A DNA stretch of 36,383 nt from a virus. The notes below the pieces were generated by a model, which searched no databases, was not told where the DNA came from, and was given only the letters and a program-made list of their open reading frames with translations. Every line of letters starts with the position of its first letter. Within the stretch, counting starts at the first letter, position 1. The stretch is from positions 1 to 36,383 of the IMG/VR virus record IMGVR_UViG_3300033388_002373. The stretch is one strand, 5' to 3'. Positions 7,488-15,677 of this stretch are shown here, in pieces. A program made the position numbers and the translations under genes.

Positions 7488-8075
7488 TTACCAAGCGATT
7501 TCGTCTTCTTGGATTTCTACTTTTGGTGCTTCAGCTTTTGGTGCTGCTGCATCGTAAGAGAATGAACCTTCAGAGTCATCATCTTCGAACCCTGTACCGT
7601 AATCAGGTACCTCTAGAATCTTTGTTCCTTGTAAACGAAGAACAATACCAGTAAAGGTACTCATCTTCATAACCTCAACCCCTAGTGACAACTGGATAGT
7701 TGCACGGTTAGGAATCTTGAAGTCATCCGTAGGGTTGAACTCTTTGCCATCCCCACCGATGAACTTAGGCATGTACTTAATGTTCGACTTACCCTTAACA
7801 CGGTAAGCTCCTGTTGGGTTCTTGTCTTTATCAACATCATCTTTGAAGATTGAGTTAAGCTCTGAACGTTTAATTCCTAAGTCTTTAAGTAGTTCGTCAG
7901 TTAGACGCTCATCTAACCAAGCTTGAAAGTGGTCTTTCGCAGCAGCGTCAAGAACGATTGTCCCTTCTACTTTAGTGTCATCGAATGGAGAAGGAGTATT
8001 TCCTGTTCCGAATAGAGATGAACCTGCCTTTGTAACGTATCTTCCAAGTTTTGCTGATTTGATTGATGGTGCCAT
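7488..8075 (-). CDS. Probable single-stranded DNA-binding protein
   Basis: 195 residues. The core (25-150) is a beta-rich, Lys/Gly-rich domain (YRVKGKSNIKYMPKF, IQLSLGVEVMKMSTFTGIVLRL) that fits an OB-type fold. It is followed by a low-complexity linker (AAAPKAEAPKVE) and a strongly acidic end, IQEDEIAW, with a terminal aromatic residue. This end is the hallmark of phage and bacterial SSBs (T7 gp2.5, E. coli SSB) and recruits partner enzymes. It has its own promoter region (8221-8254) with a long leader, as expected of an abundant protein. T5 D5, a DNA-binding protein of similar role, may be the counterpart. Call is by architecture. Confidence 0.6.
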   Translation of the reverse strand: MAPSIKSAKLGRYVTKAGSSLFGTGNTPSPFDDTKVEGTIVLDAAAKDHFQAWLDERLTDELLKDLGIKRSELNSIFKDDVDKDKNPTGAYRVKGKSNIKYMPKFIGGDGKEFNPTDDFKIPNRATIQLSLGVEVMKMSTFTGIVLRLQGTKILEVPDYGTGFEDDDSEGSFSYDAAAPKAEAPKVEIQEDEIAW

Positions 8076-8190
8076 TTTTAATTCCTTTGTGAATTAGTTA
8101 ATTATTTTGTTATTATTTTGGGACTATTCCGACTGTGATTTTTCTTTAATCTTTTATTTTTTCCGTTGTTATTTTATTGTTATGCTGAGA

Positions 8191-8219
8191 TTATGTAATA
8201 TCCTTTCTTTGTTATGTAA
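8191..8219. repeat. Direct repeat TTATGTAA x2, possible operator
   Basis: TTATGTAA occurs at 8191-8198 and 8212-8219, 21 bases apart (two helical turns), directly downstream of the -10 box at 8221-8226 when read on the minus strand, so it covers the start of the transcript. The element is nearly its own reverse complement. It could be a binding site for a regulator, or RNA sequence in the leader. The rest of 8076-8190 is very AT-rich with no frame I can support. Confidence 0.4.
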
Positions 8220-8220
8220 C

Positions 8221-8254
8221 ATTATACCCTAAGTTTCCTTAGAGCTTGCTTAAA
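8221..8254 (-). promoter_or_regulatory. Promoter of the SSB-like gene (TTTAAGCA-N20-TATAAT)
   Basis: On the minus strand TTTAAGCA begins at 8254 and GGGTATAAT ends at 8221, just downstream of the stop codon of the 8250-8978 gene. No standard -35 stands 17 bases before the -10. The same 34-base layout, with about 24 identical positions, occurs at 13065-13098, the only other long intergenic gap of this block, which makes it a shared phage promoter type. Confidence 0.7.
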
Positions 8255-8978
8255 TTACGACTTTCTTTTGGAATTCTTCCATTGGTAACGTTCCTTGATA
8301 TGGGACATCAGGGTAATCTATTGTAGCTACGATTTTAGTATCGTTGTCTACTGACTCAAAAGCCCAACCACTATCGTCATGTAGCCAAGTTACCTTAGCT
8401 CCCACGCCTGCAGTGAACCCTGAGAAGTTAAAGTGGTTCTTAGGGATAGTGAATAGCATACACCTAGCATGAACAAACTCTAAAAGCTCGTTCTTACAGG
8501 TTACACAGACACCCTCATTCTTAACTACACTCTTCATCTTACGATTACAACAACCACAAGTAAGTATCTTCTCCACTTCTTTATACTCTAGCTCTCGATT
8601 ACCCAGCAGATAAGCTACAGCCTCAACTGAATTATCATTTGGTAATAGGTTTCTAAGAGTATCTACTGTTACTCCCATAGTGGATGGGTCATTCAGTATC
8701 TGTGCCAGCAATAAGTCTCCTGCAGTTATCACTTCATCAATACCATTTAGCACGGTATGTAATATATTTGATACATTAAGAGTCTTTCTGGTAGCATCTA
8801 TGAAACCAAACTGAGTAGGTAGTCTAAGATTTAGGGAACTTACCAGTAGTATGTTCTCCATAACCTTAGAGTTACGACAGATGTCTTCCACATATTCTCT
8901 CCTATGTGGTGGTGGTATCTGTCCTAGTCTAAGTAGTGTGTCTAATTGTTGTTGTGTTATATGCTTGTCACCCTGCAT
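8250..8978 (-). CDS. Unknown protein with a four-Cys zinc site
   Basis: 242 residues. A helical N-terminal half (IDEVITAGDLLLAQILND, TVDTLRNLLPND) is followed by a zinc ribbon at about 148-170 (CGCCNRKM then CVTCKNEL) and a beta-rich C-terminal domain (GAKVTWLHDDSGWAFES). The start (ATG 8978) lies inside the end of the SbcC-like gene with SD AAGGA eight bases before it, so the two are translationally coupled. A zinc site and location with SbcC/SbcD suggest a DNA-metabolism role, but the family is unknown to me. Confidence 0.6.
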   Translation of the reverse strand: MQGDKHITQQQLDTLLRLGQIPPPHRREYVEDICRNSKVMENILLVSSLNLRLPTQFGFIDATRKTLNVSNILHTVLNGIDEVITAGDLLLAQILNDPSTMGVTVDTLRNLLPNDNSVEAVAYLLGNRELEYKEVEKILTCGCCNRKMKSVVKNEGVCVTCKNELLEFVHARCMLFTIPKNHFNFSGFTAGVGAKVTWLHDDSGWAFESVDNDTKIVATIDYPDVPYQGTLPMEEFQKKVVI

Positions 8979-10546
8979 GTTGAAATTCCTTCATTCTTTG
9001 TTAGTAATACCTCATGGTCAAACGATACTTTTGACATCTCGGCACCATGAGTAATGACGAAACAAGCCTGACCCATACCTTTCATATAAGAAAATAGGGC
9101 TTCTAACTCTGCTATCCCACTAGTGTCGAAAGACGAACTAGCTTCATCGAAGACTAGGTAGTTCGTTTCTGCGTTACTAATCTCTTTCATAGCAGCCAAC
9201 ATACTGATAAGGACAAGTAAACTTAATCTTGTCTTCTCTCCGTTACTTAATGTAGATACTGGGACGAACTCGTCACCTCTCTGCAACGTAACGCCCATGC
9301 CTAACTTGTTAGCCATAATTGTTACATCCATTCCGTTCATATTAATGAGTGCTGAGTAATCAACAATCTTAACTGCAACGATATGGAAGAAGTTTTCTAG
9401 TAATTCCTTAACTACATTGCCTTCTTTAATCTGTTCTCTTGAATAGTTAACATATCTGGTAAGGTCTTGTAACGATTTAATGTTTGCTTCTATATCTTTA
9501 ATGTCTGTATCGGAATGACGACTAGTTGCTACGGAGATTTCTTCAGCTACTCTTAAGTCTTGCTTAATTGTTTGAATTACTCCACTTGCAGTGTCTCGTT
9601 TATCCTCAATAGTTCGTGATATTTCACGCCATAACTTACTTTTGTCTTCGTATTCTTCAGCTACTACATCGAGACGGTCATTGAGAACCTGTAAGGAGTT
9701 TTTAAGTTCCTGTTGGTTATCTTTTCCAGCCAGTAATGTACCACAAGTATCACATACACCATTATCAAGAGTCGATTTAAGTGCTTGTACTTGTGCCAAC
9801 AACTCATCTCTGCTTTTAGCTACCGCTTTGATAGTAGGTAAATGGGTTTGTTGTGCCATGATGAGTATCATCGTAGCATCTGCTTGCTCACTTTGTTGGA
9901 TATCAAGCTCTTGTCTTAATCTTGGAACATCATATTTGTTTGTCAAGGCTAGTGTTGCGGCTATAGACTCAGAAGAAGATAGTTCTTTCTGTGCCATTGC
10001 TGTTTCAGCCTTAAGTTCCTTACTTATCTCTAAGAATTTCTTATCAAGTTCTTTAAGTTGTGCTATCTGTAAGATATCATTGAACAAAGAGGGACTAGAT
10101 AAGTTCTCAGTGATATGACCAACAGTTTTAGAGGTAATAAAATGGGTTAAACAGAACGTTTCATACCCCATACCCAAGGTTGTTGTTATGAACCTTACAG
10201 TATCCTTAACTCCAGAGACTACTTTGGTTCCTTGAGTAGTAACATACATCTGATTACGTTGTCTATTGTTAACTACTGTGTACTCTTTGCCTTCTTTTTC
10301 AAAGACTAAGGAGATACAGAAGCCACGACCAGTAATTCTATTGCTTACTTCATCAAGTTTAGCTCCTGAAAAGTCTCTATTGAATAAGGCAAGTGTAATT
10401 GCCTGAGTAACAGTAGTCTTTCCTGAACCATTTGATGAGTAACCTTGTGAATCACCAACAACTCTGTAGAGGCCAGGCTCTATAATCAGTGTTGCATCCT
10501 CTATGGACTTGTAATTCTGAACTCTAATAGATATAAATCGTATCAA
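8957..10546 (-). CDS. SbcC/Rad50-like ATPase subunit (T5 D13 type)
   Basis: 529 residues. Walker A GYSSNGSGKTT (35-45), a coiled coil whose apex carries the zinc hook CDTC (C265, C268), the ABC signature LSNGEKTRLSLL and Walker B YLVFDEASSSFD near the end. It is an SMC-like ATPase that controls the SbcD-type nuclease at 6245-7165. The coiled coil is much shorter than in bacterial SbcC (about 1050 residues), as in T5 D13 and T4 gp46. The start is TTG 10546, which overlaps the TGA stop of the microgene 10543-10692 (TTGA junction). Confidence 0.9.
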   Translation of the reverse strand: MIRFISIRVQNYKSIEDATLIIEPGLYRVVGDSQGYSSNGSGKTTVTQAITLALFNRDFSGAKLDEVSNRITGRGFCISLVFEKEGKEYTVVNNRQRNQMYVTTQGTKVVSGVKDTVRFITTTLGMGYETFCLTHFITSKTVGHITENLSSPSLFNDILQIAQLKELDKKFLEISKELKAETAMAQKELSSSESIAATLALTNKYDVPRLRQELDIQQSEQADATMILIMAQQTHLPTIKAVAKSRDELLAQVQALKSTLDNGVCDTCGTLLAGKDNQQELKNSLQVLNDRLDVVAEEYEDKSKLWREISRTIEDKRDTASGVIQTIKQDLRVAEEISVATSRHSDTDIKDIEANIKSLQDLTRYVNYSREQIKEGNVVKELLENFFHIVAVKIVDYSALINMNGMDVTIMANKLGMGVTLQRGDEFVPVSTLSNGEKTRLSLLVLISMLAAMKEISNAETNYLVFDEASSSFDTSGIAELEALFSYMKGMGQACFVITHGAEMSKVSFDHEVLLTKNEGISTCRVTSI

Positions 10547-10692
10547 AATTCTTTTCCCATTACAAACATATCACAAGTGTCGTTCATTGTTGTTATATGC
10601 ATGCTCATTTCACACATAATCTCCACTGCGTTGATGTACTTTGCATAAAAACACACGGCACAACAGTCTTTTACCTCAGGAATGCTACCCAT
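10543..10692 (-). CDS. 49-residue Cys/His microprotein between SbcC and exonuclease (D14 position)
   Basis: ATG 10692 lies within the last codons of the flap exonuclease and the TGA stop overlaps the SbcC TTG start, so the frame exactly fills the gap. The protein has CCAVC near residue 10, then C, H and DTCDMF, which is the spacing of small zinc-finger proteins common in phages (C-x2-C ... C-x-H ... DxC-x-x-F). It stands where T5 has D14, between D13 and D15; I infer positional equivalence, not homology. It may bind zinc and assist the neighbouring nucleases. Confidence 0.65.
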   Translation of the reverse strand: MGSIPEVKDCCAVCFYAKYINAVEIMCEMSMHITTMNDTCDMFVMGKEF

Positions 10693-11653
10693 TAGCTATC
10701 CCTACGAAGTAATCAATGATATTTCCAGGCATTTCAAATGGGTCATCAAACATATTTAGTCTACTTCCAGCCATCTTAATACTAATATCAGTTGCTTTCT
10801 GTTTAGAACAGTTAGTTCTGTTACGTAGTTCGCTTAAAGAAACCTTAAACAATGCTGTTTGAGTGTCTGTCATTAGGCTAGTGTCTTTAAAGATACCACC
10901 CAATGCCATATTGAAGTGGAATAAATCGTGGAAGTCTTTAATTCCTATCTTCTGGTACTTGGCGTGAACACCAAATCTATTGTTTCCTTCACAGAAGTCC
11001 ATGTACTTTCCATAAAGGAACGCAATTTGACTCTCATAGGAACCCGTGTAACTTTCTTCCATACTAAATACTTCATCTGCAAATTTACCATAGGCCACTT
11101 TACCACACATGAATACTCCATATATGTTATCAGAGGTGTCACCTTTCATAGTTTTTTCTACCAAGAACTGAGGTATTGATTTACACTCAGTGTTTATATA
11201 TTGTCTTTGCTTAGGGTCAAACATAACTACGTTGTCCCTACCTATTGTAAGCTGTAACCAATCCCTGTCACCAGTAACCAGTACAATCATCTCAGGAGTA
11301 TTTTGCATCTCAATCATGATACCAATCAAGTCATCACATTCAACGCCTTCTACCCCCATTACTCCGATGCCTAGAGCCTCTGTCAGTTGTGGGAGGATAT
11401 CTCTATAGTTACTTTGGAAATCATCAGGCATCAAAGAGTAGTTTCGACCACCCTTGTACTCCTCATACATTCCTTTACGGAAGCTTGACTTACCATAATC
11501 AAACCCCATAACTATTCTTGAGATAGGCTCATCGTAATCCTTAGATAAGGACGTAGCGATTGACTTAAGCTCAGTGAACATATCCGATAGGGGTCTTTCT
11601 TTATTGTATGAAACGTTGTAAGCCATAAGCTTACTGTCAACTAGTAGTATCAT
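10685..11653 (-). CDS. 5'-3' flap exonuclease (T5 D15 / FEN type)
   Basis: 322 residues, FEN/RNase H-like family. Metal and DNA-binding motifs in order: LLVDS near the start, FDYGKSSFRK and the following EEYKGGR, EGVECDDLIG, VTGDRDWLQL and KGDTSDNIYG. These match T5 FEN (291 residues) and the exonuclease domain of Pol I. It removes 5' flaps and RNA primers and trims recombination ends; the family A polymerase in this window lacks such a 5' nuclease domain, so this enzyme supplies it. The stop overlaps the start of the Cys microgene. Confidence 0.92.
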   Translation of the reverse strand: MILLVDSKLMAYNVSYNKERPLSDMFTELKSIATSLSKDYDEPISRIVMGFDYGKSSFRKGMYEEYKGGRNYSLMPDDFQSNYRDILPQLTEALGIGVMGVEGVECDDLIGIMIEMQNTPEMIVLVTGDRDWLQLTIGRDNVVMFDPKQRQYINTECKSIPQFLVEKTMKGDTSDNIYGVFMCGKVAYGKFADEVFSMEESYTGSYESQIAFLYGKYMDFCEGNNRFGVHAKYQKIGIKDFHDLFHFNMALGGIFKDTSLMTDTQTALFKVSLSELRNRTNCSKQKATDISIKMAGSRLNMFDDPFEMPGNIIDYFVGIANG

Positions 11654-11937
11654 GAAGTCTCCTCATGTAATCTTCTAAGTAAATCTTTTATATCTGGGTA
11701 ATCGTCAGGCACTTCCATCCAAGAGATGGACATGTTACTGCTGGTGGGAGTACGTTCAGGAACCCTAAAAGATAGTATGGCATATACTCCTGATACCAAA
11801 CACTGTGGATAAGGGGTAGTCTCAACCTGTAGTCTCTCCTCACCAGTATAGTCATAGCCTACTAGGAAAGAGTTAGGATTCTTAACAGCAACTATGTACC
11901 GTTTGTATACCCAAGTATCACCGTATCCTTTCTTCAC
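11650..11937 (-). CDS. Unknown 95-residue protein
   Basis: Starts with GTG overlapping the dNMP kinase stop (GTGA) and its own stop overlaps the exonuclease ATG, so it is certain to be within the operon. It is a beta-rich soluble protein (WVYKRYIVAVKNPNSF, QVETTPYPQCLVSGVYAI) with an acidic C-terminal helix (PDIKDLLRRLHEETS). No catalytic motif is visible. Confidence 0.6.
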   Translation of the reverse strand: MKKGYGDTWVYKRYIVAVKNPNSFLVGYDYTGEERLQVETTPYPQCLVSGVYAILSFRVPERTPTSSNMSISWMEVPDDYPDIKDLLRRLHEETS

Positions 11938-12449
11938 ATCTGCACGATTCTACGAGCCTGTGGAATAAGGTTAGCCAAAGTTCCATCATTTCGTACTGTC
12001 ACATCAAACTCAAAACCTACAAGACCATTCTCTGAACTGTGGGTATCTGTATTAGCACCTAGGGAAGGTCTATACATATTAATTGCCATAGCACCAGGAA
12101 CTCTTTCTTCAGCAAACCTGAAGTCAGGCACAATAACTATGTCAGCTGTGCTGTTATCAATCTTTTTACACAACATGTTGAACCAAACTTTATCACCAAA
12201 GTATGGCTTCATAGCATCGTTACCAAACCGTTGTAAGTAACCTCGGTGAGGACGGTCAGTATTATTCTTAAGAGCGTCTAGCTCCTCTGCTGTAATACCT
12301 AATGTAATCCTCATGATATCTTTCATTGGGTCAGCGAAACTCATAACCTCTGAGGTCTTCCCTTGAAGAGTTGCTTCATCTTGCAATATCTTAGCGAATG
12401 CATCTTTACCAGACCGCTTACGGCCTGCAACTAAGATTACCTTAGGCAT
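11934..12449 (-). CDS. dnk: Deoxynucleoside monophosphate kinase
   Basis: 171 residues from ATG 12449 (PKVILVAGRKRSGKD), which has SD AAGG six bases before it; upstream in-frame codons are probably not translated. P-loop GRKRSGKD at about 8-15, SFADPMKD for the substrate side, then RPHRGYLQRFGNDAMK and VWFNML, the RxxLQxxG...VW pattern of the T4 gp1 / T5 dnk family, and VIVPDFRFAEE (Walker B-like). It phosphorylates dNMPs to dNDPs for DNA synthesis. Its start overlaps the stop of a small membrane protein gene. Confidence 0.85.
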   Translation of the reverse strand: MPKVILVAGRKRSGKDAFAKILQDEATLQGKTSEVMSFADPMKDIMRITLGITAEELDALKNNTDRPHRGYLQRFGNDAMKPYFGDKVWFNMLCKKIDNSTADIVIVPDFRFAEERVPGAMAINMYRPSLGANTDTHSSENGLVGFEFDVTVRNDGTLANLIPQARRIVQM

Positions 12450-12711
12450 CAAACACCTTGTCGTACATAGTCTCAATCATTCCTACACCCTTATCACTTT
12501 TGATGCAGTAATATACTAATCTACAAGCCAATCCTGCCCCAACATATGGCACTAATAGGAAGTACTTTCGGTTTGTTGAAGGTACCTTACTCATTCTGTC
12601 TAGTAAAATATCAAGGGCAGGGTCTCTTAGTACTTCAACCACTCCCCATATAATAATACCTGCCACACTAACTAGGCTTAAAGCCCATCCAATTAATAAA
12701 AACGTTAACAT
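12442..12711 (-). CDS. Small membrane protein
   Basis: 89 residues with a strong N-terminal membrane helix (about 2-27, LLIGWALSLVSVAGIIIWGV), an amphipathic middle, and a second hydrophobic segment (YFLLVPYVGAGLACRLVYY) with a following charged tail. It is one base from the upstream gene's stop (SD AAAAAGGAG there) and overlaps the dNMP kinase start, so it belongs to the operon that starts at the 13065-13098 promoter. Function unknown. Confidence 0.6.
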   Translation of the reverse strand: MLTFLLIGWALSLVSVAGIIIWGVVEVLRDPALDILLDRMSKVPSTNRKYFLLVPYVGAGLACRLVYYCIKSDKGVGMIETMYDKVFDA

Positions 12712-13035
12712 CTATTCTCCTTTTTGTAGGGTCTTATTGTCATTGCCCTCTCTGTATATATCAGCTAAATCTAACTTCAGCACCTTTTCTTCGTGTATCT
12801 CGTATAAATAATTAAGTAAATTTTTCTCAGAACGGAACCCTTCACTAAGCATAGTGAATTCATCCAGTACCATTGAGTAAGGTATTCTACCAATCTTAAA
12901 CTTAATATAGTATGTCATATGCATTGGTTGGTATACACTACCAATCACATTTATAGCCCTATTATTATCACTAGTAAAGGAAGTATCCCTCACATCTATA
13001 CTACTCATACTCCTACCACCACTTATGTATGCCAT
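12712..13035 (-). CDS. Unknown protein, first gene after promoter P2
   Basis: 107 residues; SD GGAAC/AAGG before ATG, 30 bases downstream of the promoter at 13065-13098. The N-terminus is polar (RSMSSIDVRDTSFTSDNN), the middle has strands (MTYYIKFKIGRIPYSMVLDEF), and near residue 90 it has LDLADIYREG, which fits the first part of the D-h-x-x-[IV]-Y C-terminal tag of the later small genes but lacks the final F and continues for 12 residues. Being the first gene of its transcript suggests early, high expression. No family. Confidence 0.6.
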   Translation of the reverse strand: MAYISGGRSMSSIDVRDTSFTSDNNRAINVIGSVYQPMHMTYYIKFKIGRIPYSMVLDEFTMLSEGFRSEKNLLNYLYEIHEEKVLKLDLADIYREGNDNKTLQKGE

Positions 13036-13064
13036 ACCTTGTTCCTTCCTCGTCCTAGAGTCTT

Positions 13065-13098
13065 ATTATACCCAAAACATGCTTAATACCTGCTTAAA
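13065..13098 (-). promoter_or_regulatory. Promoter P2 (TTTAAGCA-N20-TATAAT)
   Basis: On the minus strand TTTAAGCA starts at 13098 and GGGTATAAT ends at 13065. The primase stop TAA is part of the TTTAAGCA element, as the stop of the 8250 gene is in the other copy. Spacing and about 24 of 34 bases are identical to 8221-8254. TTAAGCA is repeated inside the element (13082-13086 region). It would start the transcript 13035 to about 8.2 kb. Confidence 0.7.
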
Positions 13099-14020
13099 CT
13101 CTTTGGGAATTTCTTAATTTGTCAACGAGATAATCGTTTACATCCTTCTGTCCACTCTCTCGAACAGTTCTAAGTAATGGCGTAGGAGGAAGGATTCTTA
13201 CAACCTCTCTCCAATCCTCTTTAATCTTTTGCCAACCCTCATTTCCCGCAGGGTCATTATCGAATGCAGGAACCAATGCATCATATCCAGTAGCTAAGAA
13301 AGCTCCTAAACATTCAGGACTAGGTGCTCCAAGTCCAAAGTTAGTTAAGGCTGGAGTTCCCATAGCTATATAACTAAGTGAATCGAATAGTCCTTCACAA
13401 AGATGGACATCACCACTAACGTCAAACTTATCTAGTTGCAAAGGATAAAGCACGTTGGCTGTTACTAAGCCATATGAATGTAGATACTTGGCATGCTTAT
13501 ACTTAACAGCAGGCTCAACCCATTGGTCAGCCTTGTCACCAAGAGCATCCTTCGGTGCTATCCATCCTGAATACCCAATGAGGGTACCATAAGCATCCTC
13601 TATGGGATGAATGATACGTCCTTGGTACTTACCCCTTCGACAATAGTAGAAGCCTAGCTCAGTGATTATAGCCGCTGGGATACCTCTCAGCTCCCATGTT
13701 ATATCAAAAGCTTTTGGAGGCATAACTACATCTTGTTCATAGTCTAAGTCTGGCTCAACCCTCATTTGTTCTAAGAGTTTATCATACTCGTACTCTCTTT
13801 GCATCTCAGCATCTATAGTTATCTCTGTAATGTTTCCAATGAAGTTCTTATACCCACATGAAAAACAATGACAAACCCCTTTGGAAATACTGAAGAAAAA
13901 ACTTCCAGGTTTCTGGTCAATGTGTTTTGGATTGATACAACGAGTACCAATCATATCCCCATTGATATCGTAGGGGATTTTATTGGACGTTAAGAATTGC
14001 TCTATGGCTTGTCTATACAT
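13094..14020 (-). CDS. DNA primase (zinc finger + TOPRIM)
   Basis: 308 residues. N-terminal CHC2-like zinc finger: C28, H33, C52, C55 (final CHCFSCGYK). TOPRIM core: LCEGLFDSLS (Glu of motif I) and PAFDNDPAGNEG (DxD). It makes RNA primers on single-stranded DNA. The partner helicase is encoded 0.4 kb upstream at 14442-15677. It is a stand-alone primase like that of T5 and much shorter than bacterial DnaG (about 580); it has no helicase-binding C-terminal domain. Promoter P2 overlaps its stop. Confidence 0.88.
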   Translation of the reverse strand: MYRQAIEQFLTSNKIPYDINGDMIGTRCINPKHIDQKPGSFFFSISKGVCHCFSCGYKNFIGNITEITIDAEMQREYEYDKLLEQMRVEPDLDYEQDVVMPPKAFDITWELRGIPAAIITELGFYYCRRGKYQGRIIHPIEDAYGTLIGYSGWIAPKDALGDKADQWVEPAVKYKHAKYLHSYGLVTANVLYPLQLDKFDVSGDVHLCEGLFDSLSYIAMGTPALTNFGLGAPSPECLGAFLATGYDALVPAFDNDPAGNEGWQKIKEDWREVVRILPPTPLLRTVRESGQKDVNDYLVDKLRNSQRV

Positions 14021-14119
14021 CTAGTCCCAGTACCCATCTGGGTCGTCGAATATACATGCTACACCTCTATAACATCCTTCGCATCTGCAATTTCCATTGT
14101 ATTTTATAGTAAATTTCAT
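14021..14119 (-). CDS. 32-residue Cys-rich microprotein
   Basis: ATG 14119 shares one base with the upstream stop (TAATG) and the TAG at 14021 is directly followed by the primase ATG. The peptide contains CRCEGCYRGVAC, four Cys in 12 residues, and ends FDDPDGYWD. The exact junctions on both sides and the Cys cluster support a real gene, probably a metal-binding peptide; the spacing resembles half of the small zinc finger at 10543-10692. Function unknown. Confidence 0.55.
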   Translation of the reverse strand: MKFTIKYNGNCRCEGCYRGVACIFDDPDGYWD

Positions 14120-14442
14120 TAAAACTGTCCTTCCAAAGTTTCTTTTATTTCGTTATAATGCTTTACTGCATCAGCGTGTCCGCTAGTTTTCCTCCAAGGT
14201 CTAATCCTAGCCCAAGGTCTATCAACTAGAACACGCCACCTAAACCACAAGAACTTTCTAACTACTGTGTGAGTAGCTTCAGGTATTACATACTGCACTC
14301 CAGAATATGGGAGGCCATTACCACCCCATAATAGCGTTGAGTAGTACTGTCCGTCCTTTTTCTTTTCTACACGAGGGAACTTAACATACGCTACATCCAC
14401 AATTCTCACTAAATCTTTGTTTAGTGATACAAACTTACCCAT
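14119..14442 (-). CDS. Unknown basic protein between helicase and primase
   Basis: 107 residues, unusually rich in W, R and K (RKFLWFRWRVLVDRPWARIR). Two hydrophobic strands flank a proline-glycine turn (LWGGNGLPYSGVQYVIP). Its start shares a base with the helicase stop and its stop shares a base with the Cys-rich microgene. High positive charge beside primase and helicase suggests nucleic acid binding, possibly a helicase loader-like or SSB-like accessory, but no motif supports that. It ends ETLEGQF. Confidence 0.55.
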   Translation of the reverse strand: MGKFVSLNKDLVRIVDVAYVKFPRVEKKKDGQYYSTLLWGGNGLPYSGVQYVIPEATHTVVRKFLWFRWRVLVDRPWARIRPWRKTSGHADAVKHYNEIKETLEGQF

Positions 14443-15677
14443 TACATCTCCATTACATAGTTCAACCGCATCTGAGAGAATTGCTTCTCAAACAGAATAC
14501 TGGTTGTAGGCCCAAGCCTGTTTTTAAGAATCCACATAAAGATTCCATCCTCTGCTTCTCCATCACCTGTAGCTTCCAAGAAGATAACCAATGATGCTGA
14601 GAAGAATAGTTCTGATGAACCACGAGTACTAATTACAGGTGGCTGACCAGCTTTAGAAGCCTTCTCAATATTAACCTGAGCGGCAGTAACAATAGTCATA
14701 CCACGTTCTATGGTCATCTTATGAAGCTCTCTTGCCAACGTTTGAAGACCCATCCATGCTGCAGCACCTCCAGAACTAGTATCAATAAGGTTGATATAGT
14801 CTAGGAATACAGCATCTGTACTGAATAAAGCTTTCTGAGTTGCTATAAGGTTCTTAAGTTCTAATGAATCCATAGGACTTGTAACAACCTTGAATGTATT
14901 ATCTCTGGCAAAGAAAGTTTTCATACATTCTTTTATAATCTTAGCTTCTTCTTCTGTTAAGTCACCTTTGATAATTTTAGAAAACGCTATTCCAGATATA
15001 TAAGATTGCATTCTCTGTCCCAGTACCTTAGCACTAAGCTCAAGACTCACAAACAGTATGTTATAACCTGCTATGAATTGTTCAATTGCTAACTGAAGTA
15101 GTAGTACGGACTTACCTGCACCAGACCCTGCAGCAATAATAGATAAGCCATGTACTCCTGACATAATTTCATCAAGGTCAGGGATACCTGTTGTTAAAAC
15201 CCTTGTATTATCAGGGGCATTCATCGCATCTTCAAAGTCAAGAGGAATAATTCTGTTGCCTGCTATCTCACTCACTATCTCGTTTAAGACGCTTCTAAGT
15301 TTCGTGATGTCTTTTTTCTGTGCAGTAGCTACAAGTTCCCCAATTGAGTTGTCAACTACAAGTAAGAGCTGTTGGTCTTTCAAACCACTTACAATTTCTT
15401 CACTACCAATCTCGGATACTTGAGCCATTTGGATTGACTTAAGTATCCCTTGCACAATAGGTAGGACATCTTTGGGTGCTTTTGTTCTAACTCCAGCCTC
15501 TAATGATTCAAAGGAAGGTATCTTATGTGTTTCTAAGAAGGAGTGTTGCAGTATATTAAAGATTGCTGCGTTGTGACCACTAAATAACGCTGGACTCAAG
15601 TCTAACATCAAGTGTTTATCGTATTCTTTGGTTAACTTAGCCAAGGCAAGTAATTGCCATGAGCTCACTTTAGACAT
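14442..15677 (-). CDS. Replicative DNA helicase (DnaB type)
   Basis: 411 residues. A helical N-terminal domain (1-150) is followed by a RecA-like ATPase: TTGIPDLDEIMSG, Walker A GSGAGKS (184-190), LFVSLELS (catalytic Glu region), Walker B DAVFLDYINLID, AAQVN and ISTRGSSELFFSASLVI as the arginine-finger and DNA-loop region. It unwinds DNA ahead of the polymerase as a hexamer. No separate loader of the DnaC type is obvious nearby; a degenerate candidate is at 34619-35113. SD GGAG, ATG 15677 within the end of the upstream gene. Confidence 0.88.
   Translation of the reverse strand: MSKVSSWQLLALAKLTKEYDKHLMLDLSPALFSGHNAAIFNILQHSFLETHKIPSFESLEAGVRTKAPKDVLPIVQGILKSIQMAQVSEIGSEEIVSGLKDQQLLLVVDNSIGELVATAQKKDITKLRSVLNEIVSEIAGNRIIPLDFEDAMNAPDNTRVLTTGIPDLDEIMSGVHGLSIIAAGSGAGKSVLLLQLAIEQFIAGYNILFVSLELSAKVLGQRMQSYISGIAFSKIIKGDLTEEEAKIIKECMKTFFARDNTFKVVTSPMDSLELKNLIATQKALFSTDAVFLDYINLIDTSSGGAAAWMGLQTLARELHKMTIERGMTIVTAAQVNIEKASKAGQPPVISTRGSSELFFSASLVIFLEATGDGEAEDGIFMWILKNRLGPTTSILFEKQFSQMRLNYVMEM

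Noticed and set aside
9591-10118. 175-codon frame on the plus strand
   Set aside because: Antisense to the SbcC-like gene, Ser/Leu-rich low-complexity translation, no SD.
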